This document shows positions 1-5,720 of a DNA stretch of 11,436 nt, one piece after another. The number at the start of each line of letters is the position of its first letter. Position 1 is the stretch's first letter. Under the pieces are notes generated by a model. It made no database searches, was not told where the DNA came from, and saw only the letters and a program-made list of their open reading frames with translations. The stretch is from the NCBI GenBank assembly GCA_041580375.1, contig JBFGDZ010000118.1, positions 1 through 11,436 of the forward strand, given 5' to 3'. This DNA is from JAPUIN01 sp041580375 (lineage in GTDB: Bacteria > Acidobacteriota > Polarisedimenticolia > Gp22-AA2). The position numbers and the translations under genes were made by a program.

Positions 1-875
1 AGCACGGCGCTCGTCATGCCACCGATGAGACGCTCGCCCGGAATGAGAGCGTCCGTGACCCCTCCCTCCCTCCGCTCGAGGGTGATCAGCTCGCGCTCCT
101 GATCCCGCATCTTGTCCAGGACACCGCGGAAGGCGAGGAGCAGCTCGTCGGCGCCGTCGTGCCCGCCCGCCCGGCCCAGCCCGCTCAGCGTCCCGGGGGC
201 TCCACCGGCGGCGCTCAGCAGGCGGCGGTACGGCTGCAGCAGCCAGCGCGCGAACAGGATCACCATCACGAGCAGCAGCACGAGGCCGCCCGCCTGCAAA
301 GCCGCGATCGCTCTGAGGCTGCGATCGACGCCGGCGAGGACAGGCACCTCCTGCTCGACGCGGATCACCGCGATCGACTCCCGGCGACGGTCGCGGATCG
401 GGCTGTAGGCCGCAAGCGTGGCGTGCCGGGATCCGGCCGCGCGATCGAGCGGGGTCACGACGCTGCGTCCGATGCGGAGCGTTCCGAGCGCCCTGCCACC
501 GGGAGCGGACAGGAACGGGTCGATCTGACCGACTCTCCGGGGATCGGATGAGGAGAGGATGCCTCCGTCCATCGACAGGATCGCGATGCCGACCATCCCC
601 TTCACGCGCGCGATCCGATCGAGGTAGGTCGGCGGGATGTAGGGAACGTCCTCCGGCCCGCTTCGCAGGCCCCGCAGCATCTGATCGCGCTCGAGCTCGG
701 CGCGCACGAGATCGGCCTCCAGCCCCAGGCGGCGGCCCGCCTCGTCCTGGATGGCGTTCCGCGCGATGATCAACAGGTGCACGTTGCAGTAGATCGCGAC
801 GGCGAGAAACAACACGAGGAGCACGAGGACGATCCGGATCTGGCCCTCGTAGGTCCTGAGCGGCGATTCCCTCAC
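1..875 (-). CDS. membrane sensor histidine kinase, N-terminal part (3' end beyond window)
   Basis: The first 291 residues of a probable two-component sensor kinase are visible; the gene runs off the left edge, so the catalytic HisKA/HATPase part is not seen. A hydrophobic helix at about 13-37 is followed by a roughly 150-residue extracytoplasmic domain, a second helix at about 190-213, and a charged cytoplasmic linker. The last visible residues (ERLIGGMTSAV, 281-291) look like the opening of a PAS domain. The loop has a Cache/PDC-like pattern (GIAILSMDGGILSSSDP near 96-111, AYSPIRDRRRESIAVIRVE near 156-174), an inference from pattern only. The start is GTG at 875, overlapping the prepilin peptidase TGA by 4 bp (GTGA); GGGG lies 8 nt upstream. 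Context (pilus accessory operon) suggests a PilS-type kinase, but the topology is that of NtrB/ZraS-like kinases rather than classical six-helix PilS. Kinase identity is inferred because no H-box is in view. Confidence 0.75.
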   Translation of the reverse strand, partial: MRESPLRTYEGQIRIVLVLLVLFLAVAIYCNVHLLIIARNAIQDEAGRRLGLEADLVRAELERDQMLRGLRSGPEDVPYIPPTYLDRIARVKGMVGIAILSMDGGILSSSDPRRVGQIDPFLSAPGGRALGTLRIGRSVVTPLDRAAGSRHATLAAYSPIRDRRRESIAVIRVEQEVPVLAGVDRSLRAIAALQAGGLVLLLVMVILFARWLLQPYRRLLSAAGGAPGTLSGLGRAGGHDGADELLLAFRGVLDKMRDQERELITLERREGGVTDALIPGERLIGGMTSAV

Positions 876-1711
876 GGCTCGATCCCCGCCAGACGCAGGT
901 ACCAGGCGACCCATCCGTGGCCAACGAACAGCGCGAGGATCGCCGCGCTCCCCAAAAAGACGCCGTAAGGCAGCTTCGATCTCCAGCCGTACCCCTTGAA
1001 CAGAATCAGCGCGAGGCCGACCAGCGCGCCCGACACGGCCCCGAGGAAGAGGGTGAACAGGAGGAGGCGGACGCCCAGGAAGGCCCCGATCATCGCCAGC
1101 AGCTTGAAGTCGCCCTGCCCGATGCCGTCCTCCCGCGCCCCCCGCGGTACGCCGCGGATCGCCTGCCACGCGCGATACAGGGCGTTGACGATCCACGGCA
1201 GGGCGTATCCGAGGGCCGCCGCCACGACCGAATCCCGCACGGCTTCGATCGCAACCGGTTCGGCGGGTCCGCCGGACCACGCCCGCAGTGGGCTGAGCAG
1301 AAGGCCGGCCGCGATGCCGGGGAGCGTGATCGCGTTCGGCAGGATCTGATGCCGGGCGTCGATCAGGATGAGGGCGATCAGGGCGGCGCCGAATGCGGCG
1401 TGCGCGGTGAACGCGACGGTGGGTCCGCGCTGGACGAAGAGCAGGACGAAGAGGGCGGCGGTCGCCGCCTCCACGAGCGGGTAGCGGATCGAGATGCCGG
1501 CGCCGCAGTCCCGGCAACGGCCGCGCAGGAGCAGGTAGGACAGGATCGGCAGGTTGTCGTGCCAGGCGATCATGGCGCCGCAGGACGGACAGCGCGAACG
1601 GGGGAGCACGATCGACTCCCCGAGCGGGAGCCGGTGGATGCAGACGTTGAGGAAGGATCCGACGCAGGCTCCGGCCGCGGCGACGAAGATCCACGCCAGC
1701 GCCTGATTCAT
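872..1711 (-). CDS. pilD: prepilin peptidase / N-methyltransferase (A24 family)
   Basis: A bifunctional inner-membrane enzyme that cleaves the leader of type IV prepilins or type II secretion pseudopilins and methylates the new N-terminus. The 279-residue protein is of usual length. The N-terminal GSFLNVCIHRLP motif (18-29) is followed by a zinc-binding pair of CxxC motifs (Cys41/Cys44, Cys66/Cys69), which marks the bifunctional form. The two aspartyl-protease aspartates are present: D118 in LILIDARHQILP and D201 in GQGDFKLL (the GxGDxK motif). Multiple hydrophobic helices fill residues 80-270. The frame is open upstream to 1852, but ATG at 1711 is chosen because GGAGG lies 8 nt before it and the encoded N-terminus (MNQALAWIFV) is the expected first helix. 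It follows the TPR gene by 19 bp and overlaps the kinase gene by 4 bp. The family is certain; whether it serves pili, a type II system or both cannot be told here. Confidence 0.96.
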   Translation of the reverse strand: MNQALAWIFVAAAGACVGSFLNVCIHRLPLGESIVLPRSRCPSCGAMIAWHDNLPILSYLLLRGRCRDCGAGISIRYPLVEAATAALFVLLFVQRGPTVAFTAHAAFGAALIALILIDARHQILPNAITLPGIAAGLLLSPLRAWSGGPAEPVAIEAVRDSVVAAALGYALPWIVNALYRAWQAIRGVPRGAREDGIGQGDFKLLAMIGAFLGVRLLLFTLFLGAVSGALVGLALILFKGYGWRSKLPYGVFLGSAAILALFVGHGWVAWYLRLAGIEP

Positions 1712-1719
1712 GAGACCCG

Positions 1720-1724
1720 CCTCC
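1720..1724 (-). promoter_or_regulatory. ribosome binding site of prepilin peptidase
   Basis: GGAGG on the minus strand lies 8 nt before the ATG at 1711. It decides between this start and the longer open frame that reaches back to 1852 inside the preceding TPR gene. Confidence 0.75.
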
Positions 1725-1730
1725 GCGCCT

Positions 1731-2597
1731 TCATCGACCCACGATGAGGCCGCCCCGGTAGGAGACCTCGCCCCGCCCGGGATCGTACAGGTAGGAGCGT
1801 CCCTCCGGATCCACCGGCATCGCGCGCAGACCGTCGCGTGGGCCGAGCTCACGGAGGCTCCGGGGCGGCCGGCCCTCGCGCCCGGCGAATCGAGCCACGG
1901 CGCCGCGCAGGCTCTCCAGGTCGATCTCGACCCTGAGATCGTGAACGTGATTCCACGCGACGCGGCGGACGTACTCGTCGTCGCTCGTCTCGAGGATCTC
2001 GCTCCACAGCTTCAGTGACGCGGGTTTGTCCCCCGCCCGGTTGTGCATCTCCGCGTAGAGGCGGCGCACGAGCGGGTGGACGTCCGGAGCGCGGAGGGCC
2101 TCCTCGAAGTACCCGGCCGCGCGCACGTAGTCCCTCATGTCGTTGTAGGCGATGAACCCCGCTTCGAACGGCAGGAGCCAGACGTCCGGGTTCTTTTCGA
2201 TCCCCTTGTCGAGCAGCGCCAGCGCCATGTCCGGCCGGCGCGCCTCGACCGTCATGATGAGGGCGCCCAGCAGGTACGGATCCAGATACCGGGGATCGAG
2301 CTCGCTGATCACCTCGCCGTAGATCTTCTCCAGGTAGTCGTAGCGGTCGGCGATGTCATAGTTTCCGTAGTACTGAATCGACCAGAGGTAGATCACGTCG
2401 GCCAGCAGCTCGTCGAATCCCAGAGAGACGATGCGCAGATACTTGCCGGAGGGCAGGTAGAGGATCGGACTTCCCCCGCCCCTGTCGAGCCTGCGGGCCT
2501 CGAACTCCATCTGAAGCCCCGACGCCAGCGCGAGCGCCAGGAGCGCCGCCAGCGCCGTGTAGAGCCGGCCCCGCCGCACGGCGGTACCGCCTTTCAT
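1731..2597 (-). CDS. membrane-anchored TPR protein with pseudopilin-like C-terminal segment
   Basis: A 288-residue protein of unknown exact function. A basic N-terminus and one hydrophobic stretch (about 12-29, LYTALAALLALALASG) suggest a signal anchor, so the rest probably lies outside the inner membrane. Residues about 86-215 are helical with TPR-like spacing (DMALALLDKGIEKNPD at 123-138; AAGYFEEALRAPDVHP at 160-175; PASLKLWSEILETSDD at 192-207). The C-terminus (about 226-280) reads as a short helix followed by GRPPRSLREL, then MPVDPEGRSYLYDP. This resembles the C-terminal DPWGxPYxY region of type II secretion major pseudopilins (GspG); that similarity is my inference. Its ATG directly abuts the permease TAG (0 bp), implying translational coupling. 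The Shine-Dalgarno sequence is weak; an in-frame GTG six codons downstream with AAAGG before it is an alternative start. Position suggests an accessory subunit of the pilus-linked ABC transporter, comparable to PilG in Myxococcus. Confidence 0.85.
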   Translation of the reverse strand: MKGGTAVRRGRLYTALAALLALALASGLQMEFEARRLDRGGGSPILYLPSGKYLRIVSLGFDELLADVIYLWSIQYYGNYDIADRYDYLEKIYGEVISELDPRYLDPYLLGALIMTVEARRPDMALALLDKGIEKNPDVWLLPFEAGFIAYNDMRDYVRAAGYFEEALRAPDVHPLVRRLYAEMHNRAGDKPASLKLWSEILETSDDEYVRRVAWNHVHDLRVEIDLESLRGAVARFAGREGRPPRSLRELGPRDGLRAMPVDPEGRSYLYDPGRGEVSYRGGLIVGR

Positions 2598-3365
2598 CTA
2601 ATGCAGCTCGCGGCGCTGGAAGATGGCGCAGGCGCCGGCCAGCACCGCCGATCCGTACAGGAGCAGGTAGAGCAGCGCGAAGCCCGGCACGGCCGGATCG
2701 ATCGCGAGGCCGTGCACCACCTCCCCCTTGATGTCGAAGTTGCCGAGATTCGGGAGCACATAGTACAGACCGCGGCAGAGGACCCGCCCGGCGCGGGAGA
2801 CGAGGTGTTCCTCCAGCATCGGCAGGCTCCACAGCAGGTGACCCACGACGTAGAGGGCGAGGGTGAACACGCTCGACAGGATCGGCGTGGAGAGGCAGGA
2901 GAACAGCACGGCGATGGAGGTGACGAGCAGGAACTGGAGGAACAGCATGAGCACCGCCAGGGCGAGCATCGGGTCGAACATGCCCTTGAGCAGGAGGATC
3001 AGGAAAAACCAGGCGGTCATCACCCCGGTGTTGACGAGCAGGACGATGACGAGACCGGCGTATTTCCCGAGCACGAACTCGAAGCGGTGGATCGGCTTCG
3101 CCAGCAGCGTGAAGACCGTGCGGCGCTCGATCTCGCGGCTCACGAGCCCGATCCCGATGAACACGCTCGTCAGGACGCCGAATACCTCGATGGCCGCGAG
3201 CCCGAAGTCCTTGATGATCTTCTCCTCGCTGCCGACCGTCAGCAGGGAGAGGATCTGCGCGAACGAGATCATGCCGACGGCGAACACGAGCAGGAGGTAA
3301 AGGATGCGGTGCCGGATCGCCTCGCGGAAGGTGTTGACGGCGATGGCGGCGATCCTAGCGGGCAT
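2598..3365 (-). CDS. ABC-2-type transporter permease (PilI-like context)
   Basis: The 255-residue inner-membrane permease has about six hydrophobic helices (approximately 20-42, 57-75, 101-127, 132-157, 161-181, 229-249). It opens with the amphipathic motif NTFREAIRHRILYLLLVF (11-28) typical of ABC-2 permeases that pair with NatA/CcmA-like ATPases. After helix 2 comes a conserved cytosolic segment, SREIERRTVFTLLAKPIHR (76-94). A longer hydrophilic loop (about 182-228) probably lies outside. The frame is open to 3404, but ATG at 3365 is preferred because GAGGAG stands 7 nt upstream. The gene overlaps the end of the ATPase gene by 11 bp and its TAG is immediately followed by the TPR gene's ATG, so ATPase, permease and TPR protein are probably made together. 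The substrate is unknown. Family knowledge: the M. xanthus pilGHI ABC genes next to pilD are needed for type IV pili. Assignment as the PilI counterpart is inferred from gene order. Confidence 0.9.
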   Translation of the reverse strand: MPARIAAIAVNTFREAIRHRILYLLLVFAVGMISFAQILSLLTVGSEEKIIKDFGLAAIEVFGVLTSVFIGIGLVSREIERRTVFTLLAKPIHRFEFVLGKYAGLVIVLLVNTGVMTAWFFLILLLKGMFDPMLALAVLMLFLQFLLVTSIAVLFSCLSTPILSSVFTLALYVVGHLLWSLPMLEEHLVSRAGRVLCRGLYYVLPNLGNFDIKGEVVHGLAIDPAVPGFALLYLLLYGSAVLAGACAIFQRRELH

Positions 3366-4308
3366 CGGCCGTCTCCTCGCGCGGCGGCGGCCCGGACGAC
3401 CCATGCCGGACCTCTCGCAGGAACAGATCCTCGAGCGACTCGCGCGCGGGGGTCACCGACAGCAGGTGGGCCCCGGCGCCGTTGAGCGACCCCAGGATGC
3501 TGCTCAGATCGGCCCGGCTCTCCACCCGGACGAGCAGCCGATCGTCGAGGCGCGACACGACGCGCCCGCAGGGGACCCGCTCCGGCGCGAGCCCCTGGAA
3601 CGCCACCTCCCAGAATCGCACCTCGGGAGAGACCAGGTCGTCGATCGATCCGACCGCGCGCAGGCTCCCCTTCACGAGAATCCCGACCCGGTCGCAGATC
3701 AGCTCCGTGTCGGAGAGGATGTGCGTGGAGAAGAAGACCGTGCGACCGCGGGCCTTGAGATCGAGAATGATGTCGCGCACCTCCCGGCGTCCGATCGGAT
3801 CGAGTCCGGACATCGGCTCGTCCAGGATGACGAGGTCCGGATCGTTGATGAGGGCCTGGGCCAGCCCGATACGCTGCAGCATGCCCTTCGAATAGTGCCG
3901 CAATTGCCGCTCTCCGCGGTTTCCGAGCCCGACACGCTCCAGAAGCTCCGAAACGCGCCGCCGCCGTTCCGGAGCCGACAGCCCGAAGAGCCGGCCGTGG
4001 AAATCGAGGAATTCGGCGCCGGTCAGGTAGTCGTACAGGTAGGGGTTCTCCGGCAGGAACCCGACCCGGCGGCGCGGCTCGGGGCTCGCGGCGTCCTCTC
4101 CGAACAGTCGGATCCGCCCCGCGTCCGGGCGTATGAGCCCGAGCGCGAGCTTGATCGTCGTCGTCTTGCCGGCGCCGTTCGTCCCGATGAATCCGAAGAT
4201 CTCGCCCTCGCGGATCTCGAGCGAAAGCCCCCGCAGGATCCAGTACTTCCTGAGGGAGAGGTGAGTCCGATAGCTCTTGAAGACGTCCAGAAGTTCCAGG
4301 ACAGCCAT
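3355..4308 (-). CDS. ABC transporter ATP-binding protein (PilH-like context)
   Basis: A cytosolic ATPase subunit of 317 residues expected to energise the permease encoded just downstream. All nucleotide-binding motifs are intact: Walker A GTNGAGKTT (42-50), a Q-loop region FLPENPYLYDYLT (84-96) with Glu in place of Gln as is common in this exporter subgroup, the signature YSKGM (139-143), Walker B LVILDEP (159-165) with catalytic E164, the D-loop SGLDP, and the switch histidine H196 in FFSTH. Beyond about residue 215 there is a C-terminal extension of roughly 100 residues (DRLLVRVES, ARESLEDLFLREV) of the type found in NatA-like exporter ATPases. The ATG at 4308 has only a poor Shine-Dalgarno sequence (AGG too close), so initiation may depend on the structured leader. 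It is the first gene after the promoter at 4395-4422. The M. xanthus PilH ABC ATPase, required for pilus biogenesis, is the closest contextual parallel. Confidence 0.93.
   Translation of the reverse strand: MAVLELLDVFKSYRTHLSLRKYWILRGLSLEIREGEIFGFIGTNGAGKTTTIKLALGLIRPDAGRIRLFGEDAASPEPRRRVGFLPENPYLYDYLTGAEFLDFHGRLFGLSAPERRRRVSELLERVGLGNRGERQLRHYSKGMLQRIGLAQALINDPDLVILDEPMSGLDPIGRREVRDIILDLKARGRTVFFSTHILSDTELICDRVGILVKGSLRAVGSIDDLVSPEVRFWEVAFQGLAPERVPCGRVVSRLDDRLLVRVESRADLSSILGSLNGAGAHLLSVTPARESLEDLFLREVRHGSSGPPPREETADAR
3373..3378 (-). promoter_or_regulatory. ribosome binding site of ABC permease
   Basis: GAGGAG on the minus strand lies 7 nt before the ATG at 3365, inside the end of the ATPase gene. 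It supports this start over the ATG at 3404, thirteen codons upstream, whose extra residues are an Arg-rich run not typical of the family. Confidence 0.75.
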
Positions 4309-4330
4309 GGCCTAGAAACCCGTCCGGGTC

Positions 4331-4371
4331 GCGCGCCGGAGCGAGTCCGGCGCGGACTGGCGCCGGCGCGC
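4331..4371 (-). other. GC-rich nested hairpin in the leader of the ABC/pilus operon
   Basis: A perfect 9-bp inverted repeat, GCGCGCCGG at 4331-4339 with CCGGCGCGC at 4363-4371, encloses a second 5-bp pair, AGTCC at 4344-4348 with GGACT at 4354-4358. It lies between the predicted transcription start and the ATPase start codon, so it would be part of the 5' untranslated RNA. No U-tract follows on either strand, so it is not a normal intrinsic terminator. It could stabilise the mRNA or control translation of the ATPase, whose own ribosome binding site is weak. Confidence 0.6.
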
Positions 4372-4394
4372 CTTTCGCCCCCGGACCCCCTGCC

Positions 4395-4422
4395 AATATA
4401 AACCCCGCTCCGCAGCTGTCAA
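4395..4422 (-). promoter_or_regulatory. sigma70-type promoter of the ABC/pilus accessory operon
   Basis: On the minus strand a consensus -35 box TTGACA (4417-4422) is separated by 16 bp from a -10 box TATATT (4395-4400). Transcription should start near 4388, giving a leader of about 80 nt before the ATPase ATG at 4308. It sits in the only real intergenic gap and in an AT-enriched patch that stands out from the surrounding GC-rich sequence. Both boxes are near-perfect, which suggests strong, housekeeping-type initiation. No sigma54 -24/-12 pattern was seen here. Confidence 0.75.
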
Positions 4423-4493
4423 GTTGCGCCTTCTCAATGGGTTAAGCGAGGATCCTGCCGGAGTCTCCCCAGATCCGCCGGCCGTCCCTTCCT

Positions 4494-5720
4494 TTATATA
4501 GATGGCGGCGCCGTCGCCCGCGCCCCGGCTCGAGTCGCATCGCCCCGGGCTCTGCGGAGGTGCCGATCGATGAGATCGCCGTAGAGCGCCTCCTGCGCAC
4601 GCACCATCCGATCGATGTCGAACTCACCGAGGCATGCCCGGGCGCAGCTCGCGAGACCGAGGCCGAAACCCGGATCGCGCAGAATCCGGATCACGCCCTC
4701 CGCCAGCCCCTCCCGGTCGTGGGCTCTCCGCACCACCGCGTTCCGCCCGTCCGCGAGTATGTCGTTGGCGCCGTCGACGGCCGTCGCCACGATCGGGATC
4801 CCGACCGCGATCGCCTCCGGCAGGACCCTGGGCAGGCCCTCCCAGGAGGAGGTCAGCAACATCACGTCCAGCGAGGCGAGGATGCGCGGCACGTCGCGCC
4901 GCCAGCCGAGGAGGCGGACGCGGTCACCGATCCCCAGGGCGCGCGCGCGTTCGAGGACGGCGCCCCGCAGATCGCCGTCCCCCGCCACGAGGAAAAACGC
5001 CTCCGGAACCCGGCGAGCCACCAGGGCGGCCGCCTCCACGAAATCGAGCGGCGACTTCTGCGGTTTCAGGCAGGCGATCAGTCCGGCGACCGGCGCGCCG
5101 GGCGGAATCCCCGTCTCGGAACGCACCGCCTCGCGATGTCGCGCCCGCTCCGCGCCCGCCGCTTCGAACCGGTCCAGCCGGATCCCGCTTCGGATCAGGC
5201 TGGCGCGGCCGGCGGGGATGATGCCCAGGGCGATCCCCTCCTCGAGGTTGGCGCGCGAGACGGCGATGAAGTGGGTCGTGATCGGCGCCACGGTCCGTTC
5301 CGCGGCGATCAGGCTGGCGCGCAGCGGCGCCGGCTGCTCCCGGTTGAATCCGAATCCGTGGATCGAGTGGACGACCACGGGCACTCTCGTCAGCCGCGCG
5401 GCGATCCGTCCCAGCACGCCCGCCTTCGAGGAGTGCGTGTGCACGATGTGCGGACGTTCCTTCCTGAAGATGCGCACGAGGCGTGCGAGCGCGAGCAGAT
5501 CCCGCGCGGGATGGATCTCCCGCACGAGCGACGGGACGAAGGTGACGCGCACGCCCGGCATCTCCCGCGCTTCGCCGTCCAGCAGACCGCCGGGACCGCA
5601 GACGAGCGATGGCTCGTAGGGAGGACGGAGGTGGCCGACCGTGTACAGCGTGTTGTCCTGGGCGCCGCCCAGATCGAGCCGCGTGATGACGTGGAGGACG
5701 CGCACGGTCCGTTCGGTCAC
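4494..5720 (-). CDS. glycosyltransferase family 4 (GT-B fold)
   Basis: A retaining GT4 enzyme of 408 residues that would transfer a sugar from a nucleotide donor to a growing lipid-linked or surface glycan on the cytosolic face. The N-terminal acceptor domain begins with VRVLHVITRLDLGGAQ (6-21), containing the glycine-rich GGAQ loop, and carries HTHSSKAGVLGRIAARL (94-110). The C-terminal donor domain shows FLVAGDGDLRG (243-253), LLGWRRDVPRIL (270-281), and the E-x7-E motif EGLPRVLPE with E294 and E302. The basic C-terminal tail (387-402) is not part of the fold. GTG at 5720 is the chosen start: GGGGAGG lies 8 nt upstream and the codon overlaps the amidotransferase stop as GTGA. The frame is open further to 6017, but that stretch lies inside the amidotransferase gene. 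The donor sugar and linkage cannot be read from sequence. This is the last gene of the glycan operon. Confidence 0.93.
   Translation of the reverse strand: MTERTVRVLHVITRLDLGGAQDNTLYTVGHLRPPYEPSLVCGPGGLLDGEAREMPGVRVTFVPSLVREIHPARDLLALARLVRIFRKERPHIVHTHSSKAGVLGRIAARLTRVPVVVHSIHGFGFNREQPAPLRASLIAAERTVAPITTHFIAVSRANLEEGIALGIIPAGRASLIRSGIRLDRFEAAGAERARHREAVRSETGIPPGAPVAGLIACLKPQKSPLDFVEAAALVARRVPEAFFLVAGDGDLRGAVLERARALGIGDRVRLLGWRRDVPRILASLDVMLLTSSWEGLPRVLPEAIAVGIPIVATAVDGANDILADGRNAVVRRAHDREGLAEGVIRILRDPGFGLGLASCARACLGEFDIDRMVRAQEALYGDLIDRHLRRARGDATRAGARATAPPSI

Larger units (their letters stand above)
4309..4493. other. intergenic region between glycan operon and pilus accessory operon
   Basis: This is the only substantial gap in the window (185 bp). 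It carries the promoter at 4395-4422 and the leader hairpin at 4331-4371. Downstream of the glycosyltransferase TAA (4494-4496) I see no hairpin followed by a T-tract. Only weak 5-bp repeats are present, for example GCCGG/CCGGC near 4455-4485. Read-through from the glycan operon into the pilus operon is therefore possible. No open reading frame of coding character was found here. Confidence 0.7.

Noticed and set aside
304..311. HIP1-type octamer GCGATCGC
   Set aside because: Only a single clear copy was noticed; the general GATC excess explains it better than a cyanobacterial HIP1 signature.
917..1747. 276-codon plus-strand open frame
   Set aside because: It is a mirror of the prepilin peptidase gene and lacks any family motif.
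2043..3485. 480-codon open frame on the plus strand, extremely His/Glu/Gln/Asp-rich
   Set aside because: It is antisense to the permease and TPR genes; the odd charge bias comes from reading hydrophobic codons on the opposite strand. No ribosome site or domain is recognisable.
4331..4371. Possible rho-independent terminator
   Set aside because: The stem is strong but neither strand has a T-tract after it. It lies downstream of a good promoter and upstream of the ATPase start, so a leader structure is more likely.
4375..4400. sigma54 (-24/-12) promoter upstream of the ABC operon
   Set aside because: TTGGCAG is present but no TTGC-like -12 element follows at the required spacing.
4484..4501. 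TATATAAAGGAAGG at the end of the GT4 gene as a second promoter or ribosome site
   Set aside because: There is no -35 box at a suitable distance and no start codon or open frame follows the purine-rich stretch.
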